Shown one piece after another: positions 8,055 to 16,776 of a stretch of 64,000 nt of DNA. Position numbers and translations under genes: made by a program. The stretch is taken from positions 1 to 64,000 of the forward strand of contig JAFRJM010000022.1 of NCBI GenBank assembly GCA_017432285.1. The letters run 5' to 3'. The notes below the pieces were generated by a model. It made no database searches. It was not told the origin of the DNA and saw nothing but the letters and a program-made list of their open reading frames with translations. How positions within the stretch are numbered: the first letter of the stretch is position 1; each line of letters opens with the position of its first letter. The DNA comes from Oscillospiraceae bacterium. GTDB lineage: Bacteria; Bacillota; Clostridia; Oscillospirales; Ruminococcaceae.

Positions 8055-8753
8055 ATGGATAAAGCGATAGAACAGATAAGAAACAGATTGTCTGAACTGG
8101 CGGATCCTGAATACGGCGAATTCCAGTCCAGACTGATCCCCAATGTGGAGAACGCATTGTTCATCGGCGTTCGTACTCCTGCGCTGAGGGCATATGCAAA
8201 AGAGCTTTACGGCACAGAGGAAGCCCCCGTATTCATGAAAGATCTTCCTCACAAATACTTTGATGAGAACCAGCTCCACGCTTTTATTCTGGACAGAGCA
8301 AAGCCATTCGACTACGCCATAGAGGAAGTGGAGAAGTTCCTCCCGTACGTAGATAACTGGGCTACCTGTGACCAGCTCAGTCCGGCAATATTCAAGAAAA
8401 ACAAAGAACAACTTCTTCCTCATATCCTCGCATGGATCAGGTCAGATCGTGTATATACCGTCAGGTTCGGAATAGGCATGCTCATGGCTCATTATCTGGA
8501 TGAAGCATTCGATCCGGAATATCCAGAACTGGTGAGCAGGATACGTTCTGAAGAATACTATATAAATATGATGATAGCCTGGTATTTCGCTACTGCTTTA
8601 GCAAAACAGTACGATGCTGTTGTCCCTTATATCGAAGACCGAAAACTGTCCCCATGGGTGCACAACAAAACGATCCAGAAAGCAGTTGAGAGCTACCGCA
8701 TCACAGACGAACAGAAAGAATACCTGCGCTCACTGCGCATAAAGAAAGGCTGA
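8055..8753 (+). CDS. DNA alkylation repair protein, AlkD/HEAT-repeat family
   Basis: A 232-residue, all-helical protein. It has the AlkD-type opening GVRTPALRAYAKEL, the central YVDNWATCDQLSP motif with its conserved Trp and Asp, and a C-terminal WVHNKTIQKAVES. AlkD-like proteins are DNA glycosylases or DNA-binding HEAT-repeat proteins that act on N3/N7 alkylated purines. Activity of this member is inferred from the family. GGAGAGAAAA precedes the ATG and the gene sits nine bases after the MerR gene and three before hemW. Confidence 0.87.
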   Translation: MDKAIEQIRNRLSELADPEYGEFQSRLIPNVENALFIGVRTPALRAYAKELYGTEEAPVFMKDLPHKYFDENQLHAFILDRAKPFDYAIEEVEKFLPYVDNWATCDQLSPAIFKKNKEQLLPHILAWIRSDRVYTVRFGIGMLMAHYLDEAFDPEYPELVSRIRSEEYYINMMIAWYFATALAKQYDAVVPYIEDRKLSPWVHNKTIQKAVESYRITDEQKEYLRSLRIKKG

Positions 8754-8756
8754 TAC

Positions 8757-9863
8757 ATGTACGGGATCTATATCCACATACCGTTCTGCATACGCAAATG
8801 CCCTTACTGCGATTTCTACTCCGTCCCCAAGGAGTCGGATCTGTGCAGCAGATTCCTTAATGCGCTCAGAAACGAGATACTCTCATTCGACCCTGTTGAA
8901 GCGGACACGGTATATTTCGGAGGTGGGACTCCTTCCCTTCTCACTCCGGATGAGATCTCAGATATCATATCTCTGCTGCGTGAACACAACCGGATAACGG
9001 AAGATGCGGAGATCACCATGGAGTGCAATCCTGCTACAGTCGATGTGGACCAGCTCAGGGGATTCCGCGAAGCAGGCGTCAACCGTCTGTCCATAGGATG
9101 TCAGAGCTTCCAGCCTGACCTTCTGTCTCATCTGGGCAGGATGCATTCAGCGGATGAAGCCAAACAGACAGTTCAGGACGCAAAAGAAGCAGGCTTCAGC
9201 AATATAAGCGTGGACATAATGCTCGGCATCCCGTACGCCACTCCGAATACCACAAAGGCAGACGCTGAGATTGCCCTGTCTCTTGGCATTCAGCATGTAT
9301 CCGCATATCTGCTCAAGATCTGCGAGGGCACACCTTTCTCCAAAGGCGTCCCGGGCATCCCTTCTGATGACGTGCAGGCGGACTGCTACAAGGTCTTCTG
9401 CGATGCCATGAAATCCGGCGGCATGCATCAGTATGAGATAAGCAACTTTGCTGTCCCCGGATACGAGAGCCGGCACAACCTCAAATACTGGGAATGCGGC
9501 CAGTGGCTGGGACTCGGGCCTGCAGCCCATATGAGCACTGGGAAATACAGGGCATCGTTCCCGGGGAATATAAACATATTCCTGGACAGGTTTGAAAACG
9601 GACCGGCAGAAGATCCGCTGAGATACTTCAGGTACGAAGGCCATGTGGATGGCGATGAGTATATCATCATGGGTATGAGAACCGATTCCGGGATCTCCCG
9701 CTCCGTCCTGAAAGAAAGATATGGTCAGGAATTCACGAAAGATCAGGAAGAATTCCTTGCACAATGTGAACAGCATGGTCTGATAGAGCAGGACAGTGAT
9801 ACTGTAAGGCTTACCGGAGAAGGATATCTCCTCTCCAACTCCATCCTTTCAGAACTGATCTGA
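8757..9863 (+). CDS. hemW: HemW-like radical SAM haem chaperone / coproporphyrinogen oxidase-like protein
   Basis: A 368-residue protein with the radical SAM cluster motif near the start (IPFCIRKCPYCDFYS; CxxxCxxC), then YFGGGTPSLL, GVNRLSIGCQSF and a HemN_C-type C-terminal part. HemW proteins carry haem and insert it into target proteins; the true HemN oxidase has extra residues upstream of the cluster that are absent here. The length matches HemW rather than HemN. No haem biosynthesis gene is nearby, so haem may be scavenged. Ends before a clear bidirectional terminator. Confidence 0.9.
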   Translation: MYGIYIHIPFCIRKCPYCDFYSVPKESDLCSRFLNALRNEILSFDPVEADTVYFGGGTPSLLTPDEISDIISLLREHNRITEDAEITMECNPATVDVDQLRGFREAGVNRLSIGCQSFQPDLLSHLGRMHSADEAKQTVQDAKEAGFSNISVDIMLGIPYATPNTTKADAEIALSLGIQHVSAYLLKICEGTPFSKGVPGIPSDDVQADCYKVFCDAMKSGGMHQYEISNFAVPGYESRHNLKYWECGQWLGLGPAAHMSTGKYRASFPGNINIFLDRFENGPAEDPLRYFRYEGHVDGDEYIIMGMRTDSGISRSVLKERYGQEFTKDQEEFLAQCEQHGLIEQDSDTVRLTGEGYLLSNSILSELI

Positions 9864-9883
9864 ATATATTTCCAACAAAAAAC

Positions 9884-9904
9884 GCAGGTGCGCATTGCAC
9901 CTGC
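9884..9904. terminator. Bidirectional intrinsic terminator
   Basis: GCAGGTGC pairs with GCACCTGC across GCATT, followed by ATTTTTTCT on plus and GTTTTTTG on minus. It ends hemW and the minus-strand gene at 9927. Confidence 0.9.
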
Positions 9905-9926
9905 ATTTTTTCTGTTGAGTTTTAAC

Positions 9927-10325
9927 TTAGAGTCCGAGATCCTTATCATCCAGCTCTTTGAGAAGCTCGTCGATATCCTTGGAGATATCTTCTGCCTTCT
10001 CTTCAACTTCTTCCTTTGCTCCTTCGAAGACTTCTTCTACTTCCTCTTTGAGCTCCGGAACTTCTGCTTCAAGCTCCTCGATCTTGCCTTTTGCGGCTGA
10101 TACGAACTCATTGGCTTTTTCTGTGACCATGTCGGTAGCGGCCTTAAGATCTTCCTTTACTGTCTCGGCAAGGGGTTTCTCCGGAGCTTCATACTTTACG
10201 CTAAACTCACGGGATCCATTCTCGTCAACCTTGTTGATGACTTTAAGGATGCCCTTTTTACCAAGATAATAACCGGCGCCGGCTGCCAATGCTGCCAATG
10301 TTGCGAGGTTACCTAATTTTGCCAT
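9927..10325 (-). CDS. Small acidic coiled-coil protein with hydrophobic N-terminus (function unknown)
   Basis: A 132-residue protein. Residues 5-25 form a short hydrophobic stretch (LGNLATLAALAAGAGYYLGK), resembling the N-terminus of YtxH-like proteins. From about residue 55 the chain is a highly charged helix with heptad spacing, dominated by Glu, Lys and Ala. It follows deoD by 15 bases and may be the last gene of the pgk-tpiA-deoD transcript. No catalytic motif is visible. It could be a membrane-associated envelope or stress protein; this is only a guess from its shape. Confidence 0.7.
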   Translation of the reverse strand: MAKLGNLATLAALAAGAGYYLGKKGILKVINKVDENGSREFSVKYEAPEKPLAETVKEDLKAATDMVTEKANEFVSAAKGKIEELEAEVPELKEEVEEVFEGAKEEVEEKAEDISKDIDELLKELDDKDLGL

Positions 10326-10340
10326 TTTTCTTTTTCCTTT

Positions 10341-11051
10341 CTATTTTTCACAGAGTGTTTTCAATCCAAGTAGGATCATATTGTCCAGTCCCTGTTCCCG
10401 CTCTTCTGCGGTCAGGACCTGTTCCTGTACGTGGGGGCCTCCTGCTACTGTCATGAGCATCAAGGCCTGTTTCTGGTAATGTGCGGCAACTGTATACAGC
10501 GCTGCACCTTCCATCTCACTGGCGATGATTCCATACTCCGCCCAGAGGTCCGGTTTGAAGAACCTCTCGTCACGGTATAGCAGATCGTTGCAGATGGTGT
10601 TGCCTACGAATACGTTGACTCCCATCTCCACCGCCTTGTCGTATGCCTTCCTGAGAAGGAAGAAATCCGCGCAAGGAGCATAACTGCCCTGAAACCAGTG
10701 ATCGTTGAGCGAACTCGTTGTGCTGGTAGCCTGTGAAAGGACGATGTCGTTCACCTTCATGCCTTCCTTCAGGCCTCCTGCTGTCCCGATACGGATCAGC
10801 TGTTCGCATCCGTATTCGGTGCACAGTTCGGTGGCATAGATGTGTACTGCAGGGATACCCATTCCGGTACCCATGACCGACACTTCTTCTCCGTTCCACT
10901 TTCCGGTGTAGCAGAGCGCGCCTCTCACCTGATTTACGAGTTTCGGCTCGTCAAAAAACTTTTCCGCAATATATTTCGCTCTCATCGGATCGCCCGGCAG
11001 AAGGATCCTGCTGGCGATCTCGCCTGGTTTAGCTTCAATATGCATGCTCAT
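10341..11051 (-). CDS. deoD: Purine-nucleoside phosphorylase, DeoD type
   Basis: A 236-residue protein, the normal length of the hexameric PNP. It opens with HIEAKPGEIA and RILLPGDPMRAKYIAE. It contains GTGMGIPAVHIYATEL, RIGTAGGL and the active-site SEMEGAALYTVA segment. It converts purine (deoxy)nucleosides plus phosphate to base and (deoxy)ribose-1-phosphate in nucleoside salvage. It lies 40 bases downstream of tpiA on the same strand. A GGGGGT lies eight bases before the ATG. Confidence 0.95.
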   Translation of the reverse strand: MSMHIEAKPGEIASRILLPGDPMRAKYIAEKFFDEPKLVNQVRGALCYTGKWNGEEVSVMGTGMGIPAVHIYATELCTEYGCEQLIRIGTAGGLKEGMKVNDIVLSQATSTTSSLNDHWFQGSYAPCADFFLLRKAYDKAVEMGVNVFVGNTICNDLLYRDERFFKPDLWAEYGIIASEMEGAALYTVAAHYQKQALMLMTVAGGPHVQEQVLTAEEREQGLDNMILLGLKTLCEK

Positions 11052-11091
11052 CGTTCAGTACCCCCAGGAACGATACACATCTTGATCAGGC

Positions 11092-11859
11092 TTATTTGGA
11101 AGCTGCCGCCACGATAGCTGCGAAATCATTGGGCTTCAGAGAAGCTCCTCCGATAAGTCCGCCATCGATGTCTTCCATGGAGAGAAGTCCTTCTGCGTTT
11201 CCTGCATTCATGGATCCGCCGTACTGAATCGTCAGTGCCTCGGCGACCTCCTCACAGTAGAGCTTTGCAACGACCTTGCGGATGAACTCGCAGACTTCAG
11301 CTGCCTGCTCGTTGGTTGCAGTCTTGCCTGTGCCGATAGCCCAGATAGGCTCATAGGCGATAACGACGTTCTTGAGATCCTCTGCGGTCATGCCTGCAAG
11401 TGCTGCCTCGACCTGAGCGCCTACGAAAGACTCTGTCACACCGTCTTCTCTCTGCTGGAGGCTCTCACCTACGCAGATGATGGTCTTGAGACCTGCAGCC
11501 AGTGCTGCACGAGCGCGCTTGTTTACTGTCTCGTCTGTCTCAGCAAAGTACTGGCGTCTCTCGGAGTGTCCGAGGATAACATATTCTACGCCTGCTTCTG
11601 TGAGCATGCGGGGAGAGATCTCTCCGGTGAAAGCACCGTGATCCTCGAAGTGGCAGTTCTGAGCTGCTACATGGACATTGGAGCCTTTTGTAAGCTCGAC
11701 AGCGACTGCGATGTCAGTAAAAGGAACACCGATAATTACAGTGCAGCCTGCGTCCTTGACCAAAGGAAGGAGATCGCAGATGAGTTCCTTTGCCTCACTG
11801 GCAGTCTTGTTCATCTTCCAGTTACCGGCGATGATAGCCGCGCGTTTGTCTTTCTTCAT
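11092..11859 (-). CDS. tpiA: Triosephosphate isomerase
   Basis: A 255-residue TIM barrel. GNWKMNKT carries the substrate Lys. The catalytic His lies in VILGHSERRQYF. The catalytic Glu lies in VIAYEPIWAIGTGKTA. IQYGGSMN and GGLIGGASL bind phosphate near the end. It interconverts dihydroxyacetone phosphate and glyceraldehyde-3-phosphate. It is five bases downstream of pgk with AAGGAG in front of the start, the usual glycolytic pairing. Confidence 0.97.
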   Translation of the reverse strand: MKKDKRAAIIAGNWKMNKTASEAKELICDLLPLVKDAGCTVIIGVPFTDIAVAVELTKGSNVHVAAQNCHFEDHGAFTGEISPRMLTEAGVEYVILGHSERRQYFAETDETVNKRARAALAAGLKTIICVGESLQQREDGVTESFVGAQVEAALAGMTAEDLKNVVIAYEPIWAIGTGKTATNEQAAEVCEFIRKVVAKLYCEEVAEALTIQYGGSMNAGNAEGLLSMEDIDGGLIGGASLKPNDFAAIVAAASK

Positions 11860-11864
11860 AACAC

Positions 11865-13079
11865 TTACTCCTTATCAGTCATAGCTGTGATGCCGGGCAG
11901 TTCCTTGCCTTCAAGGAATTCAAGGGATGCGCCGCCGCCTGTGCTGATATGGGTGATGCGGTCTGCAAATCCAAGGGAGTTGACTGCCGCTGCGGAGTCT
12001 CCGCCGCCAATGATGGAGGTGCAGTCTGCCTCTGCGAGTGCGGTTGCAACTGCCTTTGTTCCCTCTGCAAGCTGCGGGTTCTCAAATACGCCCATAGGTC
12101 CGTTCCAGACAACTGTCTTTGCGCTCTTGATAGCGTCTGCGAAGAGTTCGCGTGTCTTCGGTCCGATATCCATGCCCATCTTGTCTGCCGGGATCTTGTC
12201 TGAATCGTAGACTTCGGTCTCGACTTCTGCATCGATAGGATTCGGGAACTCTTTGGTAACTACTGTGTCGACCGGGAGAAGGAGCTTTACGCCGTTCTTC
12301 TCTGCTCTGTCGAGCATCTCTTTGCAGTAATCGATCTTTGTTTCATCCAGGAGGGATGTTCCGATCTCATTTCCCTGTGCCTTCAGGAAGGTGTATGCCA
12401 TGCCGCCGCCGATGATGAGTGTATCTGCCTTGTTGAGCAGGTTCTCGATAACTGCAAGCTTGTCTGCGACTTTTGCGCCGCCGAGGATGCATACGAACGG
12501 ACGGACAGGATTCTCAACTGCGTTTCCGAGGAATTCAACTTCCTTGGCCATGAGATATCCGTTTGCGGATTCTTTGACGTATTTGGTGACGCCGACTGTT
12601 GAGCAGTGTGCTCTGTGTGCAGTGCCGAATGCGTCGTTTACGAACAGATCTGCGAGAGAACCGAGTTCCTCAGAGAAGTTCTCAACGTTCTTCTCCTCTT
12701 CGGGACGGAAGCGGGTGTTCTGGAGAAGGATAACATCTCCGTCTTTCATGGCTTCAACTGCTGCCTTTGCATTGGGTCCTACGACCTCATCGTCTGCTGC
12801 GAATACTACTTCTTTTCCGAGAAGCTCTGAGAGACGAACTGCTACAGGAGCCAGTGTGAGCTCGGGTTTCGCTGTTCCCTTCGGCTTGCCGAGGTGGGAG
12901 CAAAGGATAACGCGTGCGCCATTCTCTACCAGATAATTGATGGTGGGAAGTGCTGCGCGGATACGTGTATCGTCTGTGATGACGCCCTCTTTGAGAGGTA
13001 CGTTGAAGTCACAGCGGACGAGTACGCGCTTGCCATTGACAGCCAGATCTTCAACCGTTTTCTTGTTGAATTTTGCCAT
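11865..13079 (-). CDS. pgk: Phosphoglycerate kinase
   Basis: A 404-residue protein of full length. The N-terminal substrate motif reads [11 protein letters not shown] and the next part SHLGKPKG. The inter-domain region has LGGAKVADK and the nucleotide-binding C-terminal domain has GGGDSAAAV and [17 protein letters not shown]. It transfers phosphate from 1,3-bisphosphoglycerate to ADP in glycolysis. It is first in the pgk-tpiA-deoD run, preceded by AAAGGAG and a good sigma-A promoter at 13159-13187. Confidence 0.97.
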   Translation of the reverse strand: MAKFNKKTVEDLAVNGKRVLVRCDFNVPLKEGVITDDTRIRAALPTINYLVENGARVILCSHLGKPKGTAKPELTLAPVAVRLSELLGKEVVFAADDEVVGPNAKAAVEAMKDGDVILLQNTRFRPEEEKNVENFSEELGSLADLFVNDAFGTAHRAHCSTVGVTKYVKESANGYLMAKEVEFLGNAVENPVRPFVCILGGAKVADKLAVIENLLNKADTLIIGGGMAYTFLKAQGNEIGTSLLDETKIDYCKEMLDRAEKNGVKLLLPVDTVVTKEFPNPIDAEVETEVYDSDKIPADKMGMDIGPKTRELFADAIKSAKTVVWNGPMGVFENPQLAEGTKAVATALAEADCTSIIGGGDSAAAVNSLGFADRITHISTGGGASLEFLEGKELPGITAMTDKE

Positions 13080-13158
13080 GTTGTATTCTCCTTTTATACT
13101 TCAATAATTTATACATCCTTTTTCAGTGTGTGATGAAGCCCCATCTCACACCATTATA

Positions 13159-13187
13159 ATTATAGATTTTACGGTACGCTCACGCAA
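13159..13187 (-). promoter_or_regulatory. Sigma-A-type promoter of pgk
   Basis: On the minus strand: TTGCGT (13187-13182), 17-bp spacer, TATAAT (13164-13159). It lies about 80 bases before the pgk start. Confidence 0.7.
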
Positions 13188-13216
13188 GGAGACAAAAGTA
13201 CCGTTTTTAGCTAGAT

Positions 13217-14047
13217 CTACTTTTTTCTCAGATTCTCAGCAAGCGCTGCGAACTGTTCCATCGTGAGGGTCTCCGCTCTGGCATTTTCCGCTATTCCAGC
13301 TTCTGCCATGGCATTCCGGACAGCGTCTTTTCCGGTACCCAGAAGCGCAGAGATAGCGTTAAGCGCAGTCTTCCTCCTCTGGCCGAAAGCAGCTCTCACC
13401 ACGCTGAAAAACCATTCTGTGTCATTCACATCCACTGATGGCTCCTTGCGTATCTCCAGCCTGATGACGCATGATGTCACCTTGGGCTGAGGTCTGAATG
13501 CTCCGGGTCTGACGTCGAACAGGATCTTTGGCTCGCTGTAATACCACACCGCTGCAGATACCGCGCCGCACTCTCTTGAGCCTGGGACTGCACACAGGCG
13601 CTGCCCTGCCTCCTTCTGCACCATTACCGTAATGGATTCGACAGGAAGCTCTTCCTCCAGGAAGCGCATGATGAGAGGAGATGTTATGTAATACGGCAGA
13701 TTCCCCACTATGGCCACAGGCATATCACCGAACTGCTCTTCTAAAAGCAAGCGGAGATCCACTTCCATGGCGTCTCCCTGGATAACAGTGACATTCGGGA
13801 ATTCACTGAGATTCTCAAGCAGCTGAGGAATAACATCTTCGTCTATCTCTATGGCTACGACCTTCTCCGCTCTCCTGGCGAGTTCAACCGTAAGCGCGCC
13901 AAAACCGGGCCCGATCTCCAGAACACCTATCCCGTCTATCTGAGCCTTCTCTGCGATCCTCGGGCAGACCGTGCTGTCTACCAGAAAGTTCTGTCCAAGA
14001 GATTTCTTCGCCTTATGCTGTTCTTTCCCCGGTGCGTATTTAGTCAT
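13217..14047 (-). CDS. rsmA: 16S rRNA dimethyladenosine transferase
   Basis: A 276-residue KsgA-family methyltransferase. AKKSLGQNFLVD opens the protein. SAM motif I reads VLEIGPGFGALT. The catalytic NLPY motif lies in VGNLPYYITSP. The family dimethylates A1518/A1519 of 16S rRNA in late 30S assembly. Its start overlaps the end of cdd by eight bases, indicating translational coupling. A C-terminal four-helix domain completes it. Confidence 0.95.
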   Translation of the reverse strand: MTKYAPGKEQHKAKKSLGQNFLVDSTVCPRIAEKAQIDGIGVLEIGPGFGALTVELARRAEKVVAIEIDEDVIPQLLENLSEFPNVTVIQGDAMEVDLRLLLEEQFGDMPVAIVGNLPYYITSPLIMRFLEEELPVESITVMVQKEAGQRLCAVPGSRECGAVSAAVWYYSEPKILFDVRPGAFRPQPKVTSCVIRLEIRKEPSVDVNDTEWFFSVVRAAFGQRRKTALNAISALLGTGKDAVRNAMAEAGIAENARAETLTMEQFAALAENLRKK

Positions 14048-14456
14048 GGTAGTCCGGATTCTTCTCGAATACTACGAAAGGAAGCGGGCAGAGCTCTTTC
14101 ATGGTGTGCTCCCATACAGCCTTAGGGCATGCGTCGATGACCGGCACATCAAAGTTCTCACAGAACTCCGTCATTACCTGACGGCATGCCAGGCATGGAC
14201 CGCCGTCCGCACCGCTTCCGTTGGTGTATACAGCAAGAGCTTTGAAAGTCCTGCATCCTTCAGATACCATCTTGAAGATCGCTGTGCGCTCAGCACAGAC
14301 AGTCATGCCGTAGCTGGCATTCTCAATATTGCATCCCGTGTATATCTTGCCGTCCGTGCCCAATACAGCGGCGCCGACCATGTATTGAGAGTACGGGCAG
14401 TACGCCTTTTCCCTGGCCTGTCTTGCGGCCTCGATCAGTTCTTCCTTGTTGATCAT
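14040..14456 (-). CDS. cdd: Cytidine deaminase
   Basis: A 138-residue protein with the zinc site of homotetrameric cytidine deaminases: CNIENASYGMTVCAERTAI (His replaced by Cys, CAE catalytic Glu) and PCLACRQVMTEF. It hydrolyses cytidine and deoxycytidine to uridine in pyrimidine salvage. GGAGGG precedes the ATG. The gene overlaps rsmA, which follows it on the same strand. Confidence 0.93.
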   Translation of the reverse strand: MINKEELIEAARQAREKAYCPYSQYMVGAAVLGTDGKIYTGCNIENASYGMTVCAERTAIFKMVSEGCRTFKALAVYTNGSGADGGPCLACRQVMTEFCENFDVPVIDACPKAVWEHTMKELCPLPFVVFEKNPDYHD

Positions 14457-14544
14457 GATTTCCCTCCATATTTGTTTTCTTTATTAATTATACTAAATTA
14501 CTTTTGTCTTTTCTCTTAGCTTTTCTTTATTAATTTTTTAAGAA

Positions 14545-14577
14545 AAACACACCTGCGGTCCAGCCGCAGATGCGTTT
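14545..14577 (-). terminator. Intrinsic terminator of the TipAS-type regulator gene
   Basis: On the minus strand a stem centred on CTGCGG/CCGCAG, extended by A-T pairs, is followed by GTGTTTTTCTT. It lies just after the stop of the gene at 14596. Confidence 0.75.
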
Positions 14578-14595
14578 GTTAATATGATACTTCTC

Positions 14596-15321
14596 TTATT
14601 TACAGAAGATCTCTATTGCCTTAGATGCGAAGACAGCCGTTCCTTCTCCGCCTGCCTTATCTATGTTTTCCGTAAACTCACCGCCTGCGGCATACATCTT
14701 CCCCAGACCGTTCAGTACTTCCTTTGAACATTTGTAGAAATTGTCCGAGATATATGTCTGAAGTTTCTTTGCCAAATCCTGTGCTTCAGCAGAAGCCGGA
14801 TCTGTATCCCTGATCTCGCCGAACTCGGCAAATATCTTCATTAGGCCTTTGCCTGCATCGACCTGCTCATCTGCGGATTTGTCCCTGAACTTCTCCTCGT
14901 TCTCCGCATATTCGGGAGTATTGCCCCATTTTGCCTTTGCTTCTGCGGCATACTCCTCCAGTTTTGTTTTGTCAAATTCTCTGAAACTCACTTCAGTCTC
15001 CTCCTGTTCGTATACTCTTGCGGCGAGAGCGATGAGCCCTTCTATGTGCTCTTTTTTCAGCTTCAGCAGTGAGATCTGCTGTTCCAGCGCTTTGGCTCTG
15101 TCGAAATCCGGGCTGCTGATTATCTCCCTGATCTCCTGAAGCGGGAACTCCAGTTCCCTGAAGAGCATTATCTGCTGAAGCCTTTCAAGCGCAGCGTCAT
15201 CGTATAAGCGGTAACCTGCTTCCGTGTAGTCTGAAGCCGGCAGCAGCCCTATGCTGTCGTAGTACTGCAGCGTCCGTATACTCACTCCGGCAAGTTCGCT
15301 CACCTGATGGACAGTCAGCAT
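14596..15321 (-). CDS. MerR-family regulator with TipAS antibiotic-binding domain
   Basis: A 241-residue protein: N-terminal MerR winged helix (LTVHQVSELAGVSIRTLQYY, GYRLYDDAALERLQQI), a coiled coil (about residues 75-105) and a C-terminal TipAS domain of about 120 residues (KWGNTPEYAENEEKFRDKS to the end). TipA-like proteins trap thiopeptides or other compounds and activate their own promoter. Here the only adjacent 19-bp-spaced promoter (15346-15376) reads into this gene itself, so autoactivation is expected. No exporter is adjacent. Confidence 0.92.
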   Translation of the reverse strand: MLTVHQVSELAGVSIRTLQYYDSIGLLPASDYTEAGYRLYDDAALERLQQIMLFRELEFPLQEIREIISSPDFDRAKALEQQISLLKLKKEHIEGLIALAARVYEQEETEVSFREFDKTKLEEYAAEAKAKWGNTPEYAENEEKFRDKSADEQVDAGKGLMKIFAEFGEIRDTDPASAEAQDLAKKLQTYISDNFYKCSKEVLNGLGKMYAAGGEFTENIDKAGGEGTAVFASKAIEIFCK

Positions 15322-15345
15322 TTTCTCTCACCTCTTTCCAGGAAT

Positions 15346-15376
15346 ACTGTAAACTATTACGTAACGTCAGAGTCAA
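15346..15376 (-). promoter_or_regulatory. Autoregulatory MerR-type promoter of the TipAS regulator
   Basis: Minus strand: TTGACT (15376-15371), 19-bp spacer holding the perfect dyad ACGT-T-ACGT, and TACAGT (15351-15346). The arrangement is that of tipA-like promoters. The start codon lies about 25 bases after the -10 box. Confidence 0.8.
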
Positions 15377-15476
15377 GCCTTTTCGTCATTATATCACTAT
15401 CTTTTTTATTGATTTAATCTTTAAATTTCCTTATTATATTTTAGGATGATTTGAGACCATTTTCGGAGGGAATTCC

Positions 15477-15965
15477 ATGACACGCAGAGACAAAGTCAAC
15501 TATTATTTGGATATCGCTGAGTCCGTGAGCGAGCGCGGCACATGCCTTCGCCGCAGATACGGCTGCATCATAGTCAAGGACGATGAGATCGTCAGCACCG
15601 GCTATGCAGGAGCACCGAGAGGCAGAAAGAACTGCTGTGACCTCGGCTACTGCAGAAGAGAAGCTCTTAACGTACCGAGAGGCGAGAGATATGAGCTCTG
15701 CCGCAGCGTACACGCGGAGCAGAACGCCATCATCAGCGCTTCCCGCAACCAGATGCTTGGCGCCACAATGTACCTTGTCGGTGTCGAAGGAAAAGACGGC
15801 AGCTACACACCTAACGCTGAGTGCTGCTCTCTGTGCAAGAGAATGGTCATCAACGCTGGTATTTCCACCGTGATCGCCAGGATAGACAAGACCAATTTCA
15901 GAGTGTTCGACGTCGCTTCTGAGTGGGTGGACCAGGATGACTCTCTGGAGGGAATCGAGGGATGA
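15477..15965 (+). CDS. Deoxycytidylate (dCMP) deaminase family protein
   Basis: A 162-residue zinc deaminase. The motif SVHAEQNAIISA supplies zinc His and the catalytic Glu. AECCSLCKRMVINAG supplies the two zinc Cys. Extra Cys/His residues upstream (NCCDLGYC) match the second zinc site of dCMP deaminases. It converts dCMP to dUMP for thymidylate synthesis. A GGAGGGAATTCC lies before the ATG. It overlaps coaX by four bases and is the first gene of a seven-gene plus-strand run. Confidence 0.9.
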   Translation: MTRRDKVNYYLDIAESVSERGTCLRRRYGCIIVKDDEIVSTGYAGAPRGRKNCCDLGYCRREALNVPRGERYELCRSVHAEQNAIISASRNQMLGATMYLVGVEGKDGSYTPNAECCSLCKRMVINAGISTVIARIDKTNFRVFDVASEWVDQDDSLEGIEG

Positions 15966-16726
15966 TCCTCTGTGCTGATGTAGGAAATACAAATATAGTT
16001 CTCGCCGCATACAGAGGCGAAGAGCTTATCTTTACGTCCCGCCTGAAGACTGACTCCACTCTCACGAGAGATCAGTATGCAGTAGAACTCCACTCCCTTC
16101 TTGAGGTCTATAACATATCTCCGGATGAGTTTACAGGAGCCATCGTAGGATCAGTCGTGCCTCAGCTTACGACTGTACTGAGCCAGGCTATCGAGATGTC
16201 TCTCGGCTGCAAGTGCATAGCTCTTGCATCAGGAATCAAGACCGGTCTCAATATCGCCATAGACAACCCCGCCGAATGCGGCGCTGATCTTGTAGCTGAA
16301 GCAGTTGGCGCAAAGAACCACTATCCGCTTCCTGTGATCGTTGTCGATATGGGAACTGCAAGCAAGATCGTTGCGGTGGATGCGAAGGGCAACTTCATCG
16401 GGGGCTCTATCCTTCCCGGAATGCGCACTTCAATGAACGCGCTTATCGGATCTGCAGCTCTTCTTGCAGACTTTGAATTTGATACCCCTAAACACGCGAT
16501 CGGAAAGAACACTGTCGACTGTCTCCGCAGCGGCTCAGTTCTCGGATTTGCGTCCATGATAGACGGCATGATCGAGCGCTTTAAGAAGGAGCTCGGAACA
16601 GATGCCTCTGTCGTAGCCACAGGCGGACTCGTTCATTATGTGCTCCCGTCCCTTAAAACAAAAATGGTATACCGCGAAGACCTCGTGACAGAGGGACTGC
16701 GCATCATATACGAAAAGAACAATTAA
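15962..16726 (+). CDS. coaX: Type III pantothenate kinase
   Basis: A 254-residue CoaX protein of the ASKHA fold. DVGNTNIVLA is the first phosphate motif. GADLVAEAVGA binds pantothenate. VVDMGTASKI and GGSILPGMRTSMNAL complete the site. It makes 4'-phosphopantothenate, the first step of coenzyme A synthesis, and needs a monovalent cation. It shares an ATGA-type overlap with the deaminase and precedes an ECF S component gene by 50 bases. Confidence 0.95.
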   Translation: MILCADVGNTNIVLAAYRGEELIFTSRLKTDSTLTRDQYAVELHSLLEVYNISPDEFTGAIVGSVVPQLTTVLSQAIEMSLGCKCIALASGIKTGLNIAIDNPAECGADLVAEAVGAKNHYPLPVIVVDMGTASKIVAVDAKGNFIGGSILPGMRTSMNALIGSAALLADFEFDTPKHAIGKNTVDCLRSGSVLGFASMIDGMIERFKKELGTDASVVATGGLVHYVLPSLKTKMVYREDLVTEGLRIIYEKNN

Positions 16727-16776
16727 CAAAAATCATTCGCCGCATCCTGTTACAGGAGCGACAGAAGGAGAAAAAA

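Noticed and set aside
14040..14519. Long plus-strand frame antisense to cdd and rsmA
   Set aside because: It lies opposite two certain genes and shows no domain or ribosome site.
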